A stretch of 64,000 nt of DNA from Xanthomonas bonasiae (GCF_017163705.1 NZ_JAFIWB010000007.1:1-64000); one strand, 5' to 3'; shown: positions 1 to 8,777, numbered from the stretch's first letter. Notes: generated from the sequence alone by a model not told the origin. A program made the numbers and translations.

Positions 1-55
1 CCTTGTTGGCGGCGACCCCGGGATTGTCCTTGTCGCCGTTGGCCCAGCCGCCGCC
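1..55. repeat. 55-bp perfect inverted copy of part of the downstream esterase gene
   Basis: Bases 1-55 are the exact reverse complement of bases 334-388, inside the esterase gene where it encodes the GGGWANGDKD region. Base 1 pairs with 388 and base 55 with 334. Base 56 no longer matches, so the match runs from the window edge to a sharp end. Either a real inverted repeat extends to the left, or the window begins at a contig end with a k-mer-length artefact. Confidence 0.9.
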
Positions 56-72
56 CTCCAAGGACTCCGCCA

Positions 73-981
73 ATGACTTCGCTCGCCCGCACCCTGCTCG
101 GCGTCTCGTTGCTGCTGACCGCGCTATCTGCGGCAACGCTGCAAGCGCAGGATGGCCGCCTGCGCGAACGGCTGCGCGCGCGGCTGGCGCAGTCGGCCGC
201 CGCGCCGCGCGCGCCGCTGCCCGAGGGAGCGCGCGTGCTGCGCGATGTCGCCTACGGCGCCGATCCGGCGCAACGCTTCGATGTCTACCTGCCCGCCAAT
301 GCGCGCAACGCGCCGCTGATCGTGATGGTGCACGGCGGCGGCTGGGCCAACGGCGACAAGGACAATCCCGGGGTCGCCGCCAACAAGGTCGCGCACTGGC
401 TGCCGCAGGGCTACGCGCTGGTGTCGGTGAACTATCGCCTGCTGCCGCAGGCCACGCCGCTGCAGCAGGCCGGCGATGTCGCCCTAGCGGTGGCCAAGGT
501 GCAGGCGCTGGCCGCTGGCTGGGGCGCCGATGGAGCACGGATGGTGTTGATGGGGCACTCGGCCGGCGCGCACCTGGTGGCGCTGCTGGACCTGTCGCCG
601 ACGCTGCTGGCGCAGGCCGGCGCGCACGCGCCGCTGGCTACCGTGGCGCTGGACAGCGCCGCGATGGACGTGGAGCAGGTGATGCAGGCGCGGCACCTGC
701 CGCTGTACGACCGCGCCTTCGGCAGCCAGCGCAGCGACTGGATCGCCGCCTCGCCGTATCACCAGATGGGCACCGCCGCGCCGCCGCTGCTGGCGGTGTG
801 CTCCAGCCGCCGCGCCGATGCCTGCGCGCAGGCCCGGCACCTGGCCGACAAGGCGGCGGCGCGGCGGATCCGCGTCGAGGTGCTGCCGCAGGACCGCAGC
901 CACGCCGAGATCAACCACGACCTGGGCCTGCCCTCGGCCTATACCGACGCGGTGGACGCGTTCCTGCGTAGGTTGCGCTGA
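73..981 (+). CDS. secreted alpha/beta-hydrolase (BD-FAE/esterase-like)
   Basis: The 302-residue protein begins with a typical signal peptide (hydrophobic stretch about residues 8-24, ending in an Ala-x-Gln-Ala-type region), so it is probably periplasmic or secreted. It carries the oxyanion motif HGGGW near residue 87 and the nucleophile elbow GHSAGAH near residue 161. A late Asp and a His in SHAEINH could complete the triad. This pattern fits the hormone-sensitive-lipase/BD-FAE group of small carboxylesterases; the substrate cannot be read from the sequence. AAGGA about nine bases before the ATG at 73 is a plausible ribosome binding site. Any promoter lies in or left of the suspicious first 55 bases. 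The next gene converges on it. Confidence 0.8.
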   Translation: MTSLARTLLGVSLLLTALSAATLQAQDGRLRERLRARLAQSAAAPRAPLPEGARVLRDVAYGADPAQRFDVYLPANARNAPLIVMVHGGGWANGDKDNPGVAANKVAHWLPQGYALVSVNYRLLPQATPLQQAGDVALAVAKVQALAAGWGADGARMVLMGHSAGAHLVALLDLSPTLLAQAGAHAPLATVALDSAAMDVEQVMQARHLPLYDRAFGSQRSDWIAASPYHQMGTAAPPLLAVCSSRRADACAQARHLADKAAARRIRVEVLPQDRSHAEINHDLGLPSAYTDAVDAFLRRLR

Positions 982-1014
982 GCGCTTGCGGGCGCGGATC
1001 GCCTGCGCCTGGCG

Positions 1015-1785
1015 TCAGCCCGCCGGCCAGCGCTGCAACAACAGCGGCAAGGCCACTGCCGCGCTGTCGCGCCAGTGCAGGTCGGCGCGTGCGGACAGCG
1101 CGCTGGGCTCGGGGTTGATCTCGACCACGTAGGCGCCGCGCTCCTTGGCGCGCAGCGGCAGCCCGGCCGCCGGATAGACCAGGCCGGAGCTGCCGATCAC
1201 CAGCACCAGGTCGGCCGCATCGGCGGCGCTCTCGGCGCGCGCCCAGTCGGCGGCCGGCAGCGCCTCGCCGAACCACACCACGCCCGGACGCACCGCGCCG
1301 CCGCAGGCCGCGCACGCCGGCGGGGTCAGACGCTGTGTCGGGGCCTGCACGTCGATCGGCGGCAGCAGGCCGTGCCAGGCCTGGCCGCAGTCGCCGCAGC
1401 GCAACGCCGACAGCCGCCCATGCACATGCGCGGCGACCTCGCTGCCGGCGCGCTGGTGCAGGTCGTCCACGTTCTGGGTCGCCAGGGTGGTGCTTTTCCG
1501 CGCGGCCAGGCGCACCAGCGCGTGGTGTCCGGCATGCGGCTGCGCCTGGGCGACGATCGCCATGCGCCAGCGATACCAGCCCCAGACCAGCGCCGGGTCC
1601 GCCCGCCACGCCTCTTCGGTGGCCAGCTGCTGCGGATCGAAGCGCGCCCACAGGCTGTCGTCCTGGCCACGGAAGGTCGGCACGCCGCTTTCGGCGGACA
1701 TGCCCGCACCGGTGAGGACCAGCAGGCGGCGCGCGCCCTGGATGAAGGCGGCAACGGTATCGGCGTTGTAGGCGGAGCTGAGCAT
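1015..1785 (-). CDS. cobB: NAD-dependent protein deacylase, sirtuin family
   Basis: A 256-residue Sir2-family enzyme that removes acyl groups from lysines, consuming NAD+. Visible signatures are GAGMSAESGVPTFRG (about residues 26-40), TQNVDDLH (103-110), the catalytic HVHG (His122), a four-Cys zinc site (Cys130, 133, 158, 161) and a late GSSG motif. A YxxR arrangement (Tyr71, Arg74) is the class III signature associated with desuccinylase/demalonylase activity, so acidic acyl groups may be preferred. The ATG at 1785 is chosen because the frame further upstream has no sirtuin similarity. The gene converges with the esterase. The repeat block begins about 190 bases upstream of its start. Confidence 0.9.
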   Translation of the reverse strand: MLSSAYNADTVAAFIQGARRLLVLTGAGMSAESGVPTFRGQDDSLWARFDPQQLATEEAWRADPALVWGWYRWRMAIVAQAQPHAGHHALVRLAARKSTTLATQNVDDLHQRAGSEVAAHVHGRLSALRCGDCGQAWHGLLPPIDVQAPTQRLTPPACAACGGAVRPGVVWFGEALPAADWARAESAADAADLVLVIGSSGLVYPAAGLPLRAKERGAYVVEINPEPSALSARADLHWRDSAAVALPLLLQRWPAG

Positions 1786-1974
1786 GGCGCACACAAAGGT
1801 GATGGTCTTCGCACTATTACATTGACCCAGTTCCACCTCAATCTGCAGCACAGCAATGCCGCCGCGGCTGTGGATGCGACACAAGTTTCGAGACGAAGGC
1901 GATGCGATCGCTGTCGCCATGACATGCGACCGGCTGCCGTCGGTGCGGTCGTGTCGTCATCGTAATTGCGTGAG

Positions 1975-2139
1975 GCGTTGCTGTTGCTGTGGCTGTGGCT
2001 GTGGCTGTGGCTGTGCTGGTGCTGTGGCTGTTGCTGTTGCTGGTGCTGGTGCTGGTGCTGGTGCTGTGGCTGTGGCTGTGGCTGTGGCTGTGCTGTGGCT
2101 GTGGCTGTGGCTGTTGCTGGTGCTGTGGCTGTGGCCATT
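1975..2139. repeat. GCTGTG/GCTGGT triplet-type low-complexity tract
   Basis: About 165 bases of near-tandem GCTGTG, GCTGTT and GCTGGT units abut the left terminal repeat of the MITE-like element. Every frame yields only dipeptide-like repeats, so it is not treated as coding. Similar but non-identical tracts lie outside the other element ends in this window. Confidence 0.9.
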
Positions 2140-2683
2140 GCTTTTGACTTAACGGGTTCCCTTCCGAAGCGGCGGCCATGCCGGGGAAAAACCCCGAAGG
2201 GGCGGCGCACAAGGATGTGCGCCGTTCGCGGCAGGGGCAGGATGCCCCTTCCGCGAATCCCCGGTATGGACGCGGACCCGGAGCGCGCAGCGCGGAGGGC
2301 GCTAGGCAGGGCGCGCTTTCTTTTGGTTACTTTTCTTTGCGCGAGCAAAGAAAAGTGACTCGCCGCAAGGCGAAAGCCTTTGCCTTTGCCTTGGTTCTGG
2401 CATTGAGATTTTGAAGCTTTTGAAGCTTGAAGCTTGAAGCTTGAAGCAAGAGCTTCCGCTGGCGCGGGTCACTTTTCTTTGCTTGTGCAAAGAAAAGTAA
2501 CCAAAAGAAAGCACACCCCGCAACGCGCCCTCCGCGCTGCGCGCTCCGGGTCCGCAGCCCCGACGGGCATTTTTCGATGGCACATCCATGTGCCAACGAA
2601 AAACGTCGCGCATCCTGCGCGCCGCCCTTCGGGTATTCGCCCGCCGGGTCTGCCGCGCTGAGGGGACCCGGTAGATCAAAAGC
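2140..2683 (-). mobile_element. MITE-like palindromic element, copy A
   Basis: A 544-bp non-coding element bounded by imperfect terminal inverted repeats of about 22 bp: GCTTTTGACTTAACGGG at 2140 and its mirror ending at 2683, which reads GCTTTTGATCTACCGGG on the minus strand. Inside are two inverted half-modules. Each holds a long hairpin around GGTTACTTTTCTTTGC and GCAAAGAAAAGT (about 2320-2358 and 2468-2508). A variable GAAGCTT-rich centre lies between them. A second copy lies in opposite orientation at 15887-16435. The outer right half of the two copies differs at only a handful of bases. No transposase is encoded, so any movement would need a helper in trans. Short frames through the hairpins are shadows. 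Confidence 0.85.
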
Positions 2684-2730
2684 AAAGCAAAAGCAACAGC
2701 AGAAGCGGAAGCGGAAGCAGAAACAACAGC
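2684..2730. repeat. AGCAAA/GGAAGC triplet-type tract outside copy A
   Basis: A short purine-rich tract of AGCAAA, AGCAAC and GGAAGC units continues outward from the right terminal repeat of element copy A. It resembles the reverse complement of the tract at 15823-15886 beside copy B. Confidence 0.8.
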
Positions 2731-2818
2731 CGAGCTGATAGGCACGATCGATGGAACGGCCAGTGACTGCCGCGCATGCAACGCGGAGCTATCGCGCTCG
2801 CTCAGTTACGGAGTACTC

Positions 2819-3036
2819 CGAATCGGATCAGTTTCCGGCTCGTTCAACACCGCCGACAGCCCCAGTCCCAGCATCCCACCGCGTCTGCACCGGATCTCGC
2901 TGCTGTCACCACACAACCGCGCGCTCGCGTGGCACGGATGGCCCTGCTGTTCGAATTGTTCGCGGATCGTCGTCTTGAAAGCCGTTTCGTTCTCGGCCGA
3001 CCAACTGCTGGCCTTGCTCTCGATGCCGTCGCGTCG
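2819..3036 (-). pseudogene. decayed 3'-end fragment of liuB (methylcrotonyl-CoA carboxylase beta)
   Basis: Read on the minus strand, this stretch encodes about 72 residues matching the C terminus of the intact liuB product (14140-15750). Shared segments are RRDGIE.K, ETAFKT.IREQFE, QGHP..ASARL and LGLGLSA.LN. By eye the nucleotide match is roughly 75-80%, with a small indel around the DDGIIDP region. There is no start, no upstream part of the gene and no proper C terminus, so it is a relic rather than a gene. As at the intact locus, the fragment is followed by a triplet tract and then the MITE-like element, here as an inverted arrangement 12 kb away. Confidence 0.85.
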
Positions 3037-3078
3037 CGTACGGCATGGTGGCTCGACCACTGCCGTATGGCAGACAGC

Positions 3079-3110
3079 AAAAAACCCCGCCGCGCAGTCG
3101 CGCGACGGGG
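3079..3110 (-). terminator. rho-independent terminator of ohr
   Basis: On the minus strand a GC stem (CCCCGTCGCGCG pairing with GCGCGGCGGGG) around a three-base loop is followed by six T residues. It begins about 20 bases after the ohr stop. Confidence 0.85.
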
Positions 3111-3131
3111 TCTTCGGACCAGCCGCATCGA

Positions 3132-3563
3132 TCAGTCGAGGACGACCAGATTCACGTCGATGTTGCCGCGGGTCGCGTTGGAGTACGGGCAGACCTGGTG
3201 CGCCTTGTCGACCAGCGCCTGCAGCTCCTCGCGCGGCATGCCCGGCACCGCGATGCGCAGTTCCACCGCGATGCCGAAGCCGCCCGGGATCTGGCCGATG
3301 CCGACGCTGCCTTCGATGCTGACCTCGCCCGGCAGCTTCTGCTTGTCCTGCGCCGCCACCGCCTTCATCGCGCCGATGAAGCAGGCCGAATAGCCGGCCG
3401 CGAACAGCTGCTCCGGATTGGTGCCGTCGCCGCCGGCGCCGCCCAGCTCGCGCGGGGTGGACAGCTTCACGTCCAGCGCCTTGTCGGAAGACACGGCGCG
3501 GCCTTCGCGGCCGCCGGTCGCGGTGGCGTGGGCGGTGTAGAGAATCTTTTCGGGTGAGGCCAT
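3132..3563 (-). CDS. ohr: organic hydroperoxide resistance protein
   Basis: A 143-residue OsmC/Ohr-family thiol peroxidase that reduces organic and fatty-acid hydroperoxides, usually with lipoyl-protein electron donors. The two catalytic cysteines are at Cys61 (in [11 protein letters not shown]) and Cys125 (in [11 protein letters not shown]), with conserved Glu51 in [11 protein letters not shown]. Length and motif spacing are normal for Ohr. It lies downstream of ohrR on the same strand with a 111-base gap holding an AT-rich imperfect palindrome, so it may have its own OhrR-controlled promoter. A strong terminator follows. Confidence 0.95.
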   Translation of the reverse strand: MASPEKILYTAHATATGGREGRAVSSDKALDVKLSTPRELGGAGGDGTNPEQLFAAGYSACFIGAMKAVAAQDKQKLPGEVSIEGSVGIGQIPGGFGIAVELRIAVPGMPREELQALVDKAHQVCPYSNATRGNIDVNLVVLD

Positions 3564-3611
3564 GGTGGTTGCTCCTGGTGAGGCGCGTCGCGCCGGTTGA
3601 TTGACAGCTAT

Positions 3612-3630
3612 TTAATAGCACACTACTTAA
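3612..3630. promoter_or_regulatory. candidate OhrR operator upstream of ohr
   Basis: AT-rich imperfect inverted repeat TTAATAG-CACA-CTACTTAA in the ohrR-ohr gap, standing out against the GC-rich surroundings. It shares the TTTAATAG/AATTAA character of the site upstream of ohrR. Assignment to OhrR is inferred from position. Confidence 0.6.
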
Positions 3631-3674
3631 TTAACGGAACGTCATGGACCCGTGTCGGCTCCGTGGCAACGGCA

Positions 3675-4142
3675 TCAGCCGCCGCCCAGGTTGCCGCGCA
3701 AGGTTTCCAGTTGCTGCTTGAGCTGGCGCAGGTCCTGCAGCGAGCACGCCGCCGCGCAGAACACCTGCTCGGGCACCGCACCGGCCTTGTTGCGCAAGGC
3801 GCGGCCGGCCGCGGTCAGGCGCACCACGACCTGGCGTTCATCGTCGGCCGAGCGTTCGCGCGTGACCAGGCCGCCGGCCTGCAGGCGCTTCAACAGCGGC
3901 GTCAGCGTGGCCGAATCCAGGAACAGCCGCTCGCCGATCGCCCCGACCGTGCGCGCGTCTTCTTCCCACAGCACCAGCATCACCAGGTACTGCGGATAGG
4001 TCAGGTCCAGCGCCTTCAGCAGACCGCGATAGAGCTTGTGCATCGCCAGGTTGGCCGAGTACAGCGCGAAGCACAGTTGCTGATCCAACTGCAGGGCCGC
4101 GTCGCGGCTGGGGATCTCGGCAGGGGTGCGCTTCTTCGGCAT
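3675..4142 (-). CDS. ohrR: MarR-family peroxide-sensing repressor OhrR
   Basis: A 155-residue MarR-type winged-helix repressor. Cys24 in [10 protein letters not shown] is the expected reactive sensor cysteine. Cys129 and Cys133 in [10 protein letters not shown] are spaced from it exactly as in the two-cysteine OhrR of Xanthomonas, where a hydroperoxide-induced disulfide releases DNA. The winged-helix region is seen in [16 protein letters not shown] and the [10 protein letters not shown] wing. It precedes ohr on the same strand. A 25-bp palindrome immediately upstream of its start suggests autoregulation. Confidence 0.93.
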   Translation of the reverse strand: MPKKRTPAEIPSRDAALQLDQQLCFALYSANLAMHKLYRGLLKALDLTYPQYLVMLVLWEEDARTVGAIGERLFLDSATLTPLLKRLQAGGLVTRERSADDERQVVVRLTAAGRALRNKAGAVPEQVFCAAACSLQDLRQLKQQLETLRGNLGGG

Positions 4143-4148
4143 GGGCGC

Positions 4149-4173
4149 AATTTACATAGCGCGCTATTTAATT
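4149..4173. promoter_or_regulatory. candidate OhrR operator at the ohrR start
   Basis: Palindrome with the perfect core ATAGCGCGCTAT (4156-4167) and AATT at both outer ends, beginning six bases upstream of the ohrR ATG. Its position would block ohrR transcription when bound. The binding protein is inferred from context. Confidence 0.65.
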
Positions 4174-4271
4174 GCAAGCACTTTTTCAATCAGACAGGTC
4201 GGACATGCGCCGTTTGGTTCGTTGCGGCTGTCGGCCCAGGCAGGAATGCGACATCTGCCGGCCGCATTGCT

Positions 4272-4358
4272 TCGTTCTTCGCGGCTGAAGCCGCTCCTAC
4301 AGAAGCCGCGGCAGACTCACCGGGTGCACTGTAGGAGCGGCTTCAGCCGCGACGAACG
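4272..4358. repeat. REP-like palindrome pair
   Basis: Two opposed copies (4272-4302 and 4329-4358) of the dispersed palindrome whose core reads GTAGGAGCGGCTTCAGCC, followed by GCGACGAACG. The rest of the ohrR-zapE gap shows nothing recognisable. Confidence 0.85.
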
Positions 4359-4491
4359 CAAGCGGCAAGCGTTCCGTGTGCGCCACACTTTCGCGGCCGA
4401 GGACCCGAGTCAACGTAACGTGGGTTTCCAGGAGGAGGCCTGGCGAGAAAACGGCATGCCGCTCTCTCGCCGAGGCCATCGCCTCGCTCCC

Positions 4492-5589
4492 TCAGGCGCG
4501 GTGCGCAGTGGCCAGGTACTCGGCGCTCTGCATCTCGATCAGGCGCGAGGCAGTGCGCTCGAAGGCGCCGGCCAGGCGCTCGCCGCTGTACAGCTGCGGC
4601 GGCGGATCCTGCGCGGTGCAGACCAGGTTGACCTGGCGGTCGTACAGTTCGTCGATCAGGTTGACGAACCGCCGCGCCGCGTCTTCGTTCATGCGGTCGA
4701 AGTGCGGGATGCCGCCGAGCAGCACGGTGTTGAACTCGCGCGCGATCTCGATGTAGTCGGCCGGCCCGCGCGGGCCTTCGCACAGCGCGGCGAAATCGAA
4801 CCAGGCGATGCTCTTGCCGCGGCCGCGCACCGGGATCTTGCGCGCCTCGATGACGATGTTGCCGCTGCGCGCGGCTTCGTTGCCGCTGAGCTCGCCCCAG
4901 CGCCCGTCCAGCCACGCGTCGGACTGCGCGTCCAGCGGCGCGCGGTACACCGGCGAGCGGGTCAGCGCGCGCATGCGGTAGTCCTCGGTCCCTTCGGCGT
5001 ACAACTCCACGCAGTACTTCTGCAGCAGCGCGATCGCCGGCAGGAAGCTCTCGCGCTGCAGCCCGTTGAGGTACAGGTTCTGCGGCGCGGTGTTGGAAGT
5101 GGTGACCAGGGTCACGCCCTCGGCGAACAGGCGCTCCAGCAACCGCGCCAGCAGCATCGCATCGCCGATGTCGGTGACGAAGAATTCGTCCAGCACCAGC
5201 ACGCGCAATTGCGTGCGCCATTCCTGCGCGATCTTGGCCAGCGGATCGCTCTGCCCGGCGTGCTCGCGCAGGCGCTCGTGCACGCCGCGCATGAAACGGT
5301 GGAAGTGGGTGCGGTACTTCTGCTCGATCGGCAGGCCGTCGTAGAACAGATCGACCAGGAAGGTCTTGCCGCGGCCCACGCCGCCCCAGAAATACAGGCC
5401 GCGCACCGGCTCGGGCTTTTTCCAGAACGCGGCCAGGCGATCCAGCCAGCCGTCCTGGTCGCTGTCCACGATCGCGGCGTGGATGCGGTCCAGCTCGGCC
5501 AGCGCGGCGTGCTGCGCCGGGTCGTCGCGCCAGTCGCCGCGTGCCACGCCGGCGGCGTAGCGTTGCGAAGGCGTGGCGGCGGCGCTCAT
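4492..5589 (-). CDS. zapE: cell division protein ZapE (AFG1-like ATPase)
   Basis: A 365-residue AFG1/ZapE P-loop ATPase. Walker A is GGVGRGKT (about residues 69-76) and Walker B is in VLVLDEFFVTD. Other family landmarks are LYFWGGVGRGKTFLVDLF, FHRFM and the sensor stretch TLVTTSNTAPQNLY. In proteobacteria ZapE acts at the division septum late in constriction and under low oxygen or heat stress. The ATG at 5589 (MSAAATPSQRY) is preferred over an upstream in-frame ATG because the family begins with such a TPSQRY stretch. It lies 61 bases downstream of the alpha/beta hydrolase gene on the same strand, so the two may share a transcript. Confidence 0.9.
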   Translation of the reverse strand: MSAAATPSQRYAAGVARGDWRDDPAQHAALAELDRIHAAIVDSDQDGWLDRLAAFWKKPEPVRGLYFWGGVGRGKTFLVDLFYDGLPIEQKYRTHFHRFMRGVHERLREHAGQSDPLAKIAQEWRTQLRVLVLDEFFVTDIGDAMLLARLLERLFAEGVTLVTTSNTAPQNLYLNGLQRESFLPAIALLQKYCVELYAEGTEDYRMRALTRSPVYRAPLDAQSDAWLDGRWGELSGNEAARSGNIVIEARKIPVRGRGKSIAWFDFAALCEGPRGPADYIEIAREFNTVLLGGIPHFDRMNEDAARRFVNLIDELYDRQVNLVCTAQDPPPQLYSGERLAGAFERTASRLIEMQSAEYLATAHRA

Positions 5590-5650
5590 CGGCGCGCGCC
5601 CGCGCAGCGCCCTGCCTGCGGCCATGCGGCCGCCTGTCGACGCACCGCGC

Positions 5651-6316
5651 TCACGCCTGGTGCGCCGGCAGCCATGCCTTGACCCCGTGCTGCAAGGCGC
5701 CGCGCAGGTCGATCAGCTTGCGGTGGAAGAAATGGCTGGTGTCGGGCATGCGCACCAGCTCGGGCTGCTGCTCCAGCGTCTCCAGCCAGTCGTACACGGC
5801 CTGCGGATCGACGATCTCGTCGGCGTCGCCCTGGATCACCAGCCACTGCGGCGGCGGTTCCACACCGGCGAAATCCCAACGCCCGGCCGGCGGCGCGATC
5901 GACACCAGCGCCTGCGGCTGCAGCGCGGCGCTGGCGCGCAGCGACACGTAGGCGCCGAAGCTGAAGCCGGCCAGCCACAGCGCATCGTGCGGGCGCTGCG
6001 CGCGCACCCAGGCGGCCACCGCGGCCAGGTCCTGCTGCTCGCCGTCGCCGTGGTCGAAACTGCCGGCGGAGGCGCCGACACTGCGGAAGTTGAAACGCAC
6101 CACGTGCACGCCGAGTTCGCGCAGCGCGCGCGCGACCATCGTCACCACCTTGTTGTGCATGGTGCCGCCCTCGGTGGACAGCGGGTGGCAGACGATCGCG
6201 GTGACCGGCAAGGCGGCCACCGCGGCATCGGGCAGATCGACCGCGGCCTCGAGCGGGCCGGCGGGGCCGTCCAGCGTCAAGGCGCCGGATTCGGTAGGGA
6301 AAGCGGGAGAGGTCAT
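5651..6316 (-). CDS. COG2945-type alpha/beta hydrolase
   Basis: A 221-residue cytoplasmic alpha/beta hydrolase of the short COG2945 kind. An early CHPLSTEGGTMHNKVV stretch serves the oxyanion region, GFSFGAYVS carries the nucleophile, GDADEIVD the acid and DTSHFFHRKL the histidine. No signal peptide is seen. The ATG at 6316 is chosen because all residues upstream of it in frame are low-complexity. Its natural substrate is unknown. It is followed by zapE, and the DMT permease diverges from it. Confidence 0.85.
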   Translation of the reverse strand: MTSPAFPTESGALTLDGPAGPLEAAVDLPDAAVAALPVTAIVCHPLSTEGGTMHNKVVTMVARALRELGVHVVRFNFRSVGASAGSFDHGDGEQQDLAAVAAWVRAQRPHDALWLAGFSFGAYVSLRASAALQPQALVSIAPPAGRWDFAGVEPPPQWLVIQGDADEIVDPQAVYDWLETLEQQPELVRMPDTSHFFHRKLIDLRGALQHGVKAWLPAHQA

Positions 6317-6399
6317 GCGCTCATAATACCGGGGCTGGGTGCAGGCCACATGCCGGCCACGCGCACGCAGCGTTCTCTCCCCCGACCGGATCCCTGCGC

Positions 6400-7263
6400 G
6401 TGGCGTTCGTTCTCCTGAGTGTGATGTGCAGCGTGCTGGTCTCGGCGCTGCTGAAGCTGGCGCCGCGGCGGCGTATCGACCTGGCCCAGGCCGTGACCTG
6501 GAACTATCTGGCGGCGGCGCTGCTGTGCGCGGCGGTGCTGCAACCGCCGCTGGCCACCCTGCGCAGCGCGCAGGCGCCATGGGCGGCGCTGCTCGGCCTG
6601 TCGGTGCTATTGCCAGCGCTGTTCCTGGTGCTGGGCCGCGCGGTGGCGCTGGCCGGCATCGTGCGCACCGACGCGGCGCAGCGGCTGTCGCTGCTGCTGT
6701 CGCTGGCGGCCGCGTTCGCGCTGTTCGGCGAGCGCGCCAACGGCTACAAGCTGGCCGGGCTGGCGCTGGGCCTGCTGGCCATCGCCGGCATCGTGCACCG
6801 GCCCGCAGCGGCACCGGCCGGCGCCGCGCGCGCCGCGCCGTGGCTGCTGCTGGTGTGGGCCGGCTTCGCCCTGATCGACGTGTCGCTCAAGCGCATCGCC
6901 CAGGCCGGCACGCCGTTCGCCGCCTCGCTGCTGGTCGCCTTCGCGATCGCCTTCGTGCTGCTGCTGGGGGTGCAGCTGTGGCGGCACCTGCGCGGCAGCG
7001 CGCCGCTGGCCTGGCGCAACCTCGGCGCCGGGCTGCTGCTGGGCGCGCTCAACTTCGGCAACATCGCGCTCTACGTGCGCGCGCACCAGGCGCTGCCGGA
7101 CAGCCCGGCGGTGGTGTTCGCGGCGATGAACCTGGGCGTGATCGTGCTGGGCGCGCTGCTCGGCGTGCTGGCCTTCGGCGAGAAGACCAGCGCCTGGAAC
7201 CGCGCGGGACTGGGGCTGGCGTTGCTGGCGATCGTGCTGATCGCTGTGGGTGCGCGCGGTTAG
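6400..7263 (+). CDS. EamA/DMT-superfamily membrane transporter
   Basis: A 287-residue integral membrane protein with about ten hydrophobic segments in two repeated halves, the layout of the drug/metabolite (EamA) transporters. Each half ends in a helix with an acidic-Arg or Glu-Lys loop, such as LFGERANGYKLAG in the first half and AFGEKTSAWNRAG in the second. It starts with GTG at 6400. The substrate cannot be predicted. It diverges from the COG2945 hydrolase gene across 83 bases. A REP-like palindrome pair follows the stop. Confidence 0.75.
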   Translation: MAFVLLSVMCSVLVSALLKLAPRRRIDLAQAVTWNYLAAALLCAAVLQPPLATLRSAQAPWAALLGLSVLLPALFLVLGRAVALAGIVRTDAAQRLSLLLSLAAAFALFGERANGYKLAGLALGLLAIAGIVHRPAAAPAGAARAAPWLLLVWAGFALIDVSLKRIAQAGTPFAASLLVAFAIAFVLLLGVQLWRHLRGSAPLAWRNLGAGLLLGALNFGNIALYVRAHQALPDSPAVVFAAMNLGVIVLGALLGVLAFGEKTSAWNRAGLGLALLAIVLIAVGARG

Positions 7264-7287
7264 TGGGGCCGTGGGCGGCGTGGGTTT

Positions 7288-7361
7288 CTGTCGCGGCTGA
7301 AGCCGCTCCTACAGGAGCCGGGTGCTGATGGCTGCTGTAGGAGCGGCTTCAGCCGCGACGA
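7288..7361. repeat. REP-like palindrome pair
   Basis: Two opposed copies of the GTAGGAGCGGCTTCAGCC palindrome (7288-7312 minus, 7334-7361 plus) between the DMT gene and the convergent COG0523 gene. Confidence 0.85.
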
Positions 7362-7451
7362 GCGCAGCGCGGACCCATCCGCCCTGGGTCGGTGTCCGGG
7401 CGAAGGCTTCCCCCACGCCAGGCCCGAAACATCGATGTCATCGCCAACGAC

Positions 7452-8777
7452 TCAGCGCCGCCACAGCGGGAACGGATCGGCCAGCGCCTGCCAGGCCAGC
7501 GGCCCGCGCCGCAGTTCCGCGTCGTCGAGCAGGCAGGCGTCGAGTTCGGCGCGCACCCGCGCCTCGTCCAGATCGACGCCGATCACCGCCAGCTCCTGGC
7601 GGCGGTCGCCCCACAGCGGGTGCCACAGCGCGCGCAGCGCCGCGTATTCGCGCGCATCGCCCACTTCCTCGGCACGCGGCGGCGGCGCGCTCCAGCACGC
7701 GCTGTGCTGCCGCTGCCAGCCCAGCTCGGTGTAGGGCAACGGCTGCGGCGGCAATGGCAGCGGCGCATCCAGCAAGCCCTGTTCGACGCGTTCGCGCGCG
7801 GCGTACCAGAAGCCGGCGGCCTGGGTCTGGGTGGCCGCGCCGGCAATGGACAGCTCGCCGACCCAGTCCATGCGGCTGGCCAGCCAGAAGAAGCCCTTGC
7901 TGCGGACCACGTCGCGCAGGCCGCGCTGCGCCAGCCGCGCGAAACGCAAGGGATGGAACGGACGCTGTGCGCAGTAGACGAAGCTGCCGATGCCGAACTG
8001 CTCGGTCTCCGGCACATGGTCGCCGCGCAGCGCCTGCATCCAGCCCGGCGCCAGCTGCGCGCGCACGAAGTCGAAACGGCCGGTGTCCAGCACCAGGTCC
8101 AATGGCACGTCGCCGTGGCTGGCTTCGACGATGCGCGCGTTGCGATTGAGCGCGCGCAGCACCGCGCGGGTACGCGCCACCGTGTCCGCGGTGGCCAGGT
8201 CGCATTTGCCGATCACGATCACGTCGGCGAATTCGATCTGCTCCACCAGCAGGTTGACCAGGCCGCGATCGTCGTCGGCGCCGGCCTGCAGGCCGCGCTC
8301 GGCCAGCCGTTCGGCCGAGCCGAAATCGCGCAGGAAGCTCACTCCGTCGACCACGGTGAGCATGGTGTCCAGCCGCGCCACGTCGGCCAGGCTGCGGCCG
8401 TGTTCGTCGCGCACCGCGAACGTGGCGGCGACCGGCATCGGCTCGGAGATGCCGGTGGATTCGATCAGCAGGTAGTCGTAGCGCCCGCTGTCGGCCAGGC
8501 GCTGCACCTCCTGGCGCAGGTCCTCGCGCAGCGTGCAGCAGATGCAGCCGTTGCTGAACTCGACCAGGGTCTCTTCGGTGCGGCTGAGCGCGGCGCCGCC
8601 GTCGCGGATCAGCGCCGCATCGATGTTGATCTCGCTCATGTCGTTGACGATCACCGCCACGCGGCGGCCGTCGCGGTTGCGCAGCACGCGGTTGAGCAAG
8701 GTGGTCTTGCCGGCGCCGAGGAAGCCGGACAGGACGGTGACGGGGAGGCGGCGGTCGAGCACGGCGGACGTTGGCAT
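7452..8777 (-). CDS. COG0523 GTP-dependent metallochaperone (CobW/ZigA-like), probably zinc
   Basis: A 441-residue G3E GTPase. The P-loop is [11 protein letters not shown] (residues 18-28). The metal-binding CxCC motif is [10 protein letters not shown] (Cys78, 80, 81), the G3 region is STGISEP and the NKxD equivalent is GKCD. The C-terminal CobW domain runs from about residue 290. Family members insert metal into client proteins when metal is scarce. A near-consensus Zur box lies directly upstream (8799-8821), which points to zinc and derepression under zinc limitation. It diverges from the MerC-like gene, which shares that box. Confidence 0.88.
   Translation of the reverse strand: MPTSAVLDRRLPVTVLSGFLGAGKTTLLNRVLRNRDGRRVAVIVNDMSEINIDAALIRDGGAALSRTEETLVEFSNGCICCTLREDLRQEVQRLADSGRYDYLLIESTGISEPMPVAATFAVRDEHGRSLADVARLDTMLTVVDGVSFLRDFGSAERLAERGLQAGADDDRGLVNLLVEQIEFADVIVIGKCDLATADTVARTRAVLRALNRNARIVEASHGDVPLDLVLDTGRFDFVRAQLAPGWMQALRGDHVPETEQFGIGSFVYCAQRPFHPLRFARLAQRGLRDVVRSKGFFWLASRMDWVGELSIAGAATQTQAAGFWYAARERVEQGLLDAPLPLPPQPLPYTELGWQRQHSACWSAPPPRAEEVGDAREYAALRALWHPLWGDRRQELAVIGVDLDEARVRAELDACLLDDAELRRGPLAWQALADPFPLWRR

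Noticed and set aside
1975-2139. Tandem short repeats considered as a CRISPR array
   Set aside because: Units are 6 bp without spacers, and no cas gene is present.
1838-2348. Frames rich in QPQP, HQHQ, HSHS or TATA dipeptides
   Set aside because: They read through the triplet tract; repeats appear in all frames on both strands, so no coding selection is evident.
2302-2781. Short frames through the MITE hairpins (SFGYFSL...QRKVT type)
   Set aside because: The same peptide arises from both half-modules and both strands of the palindrome; no start signals. Probably not translated.
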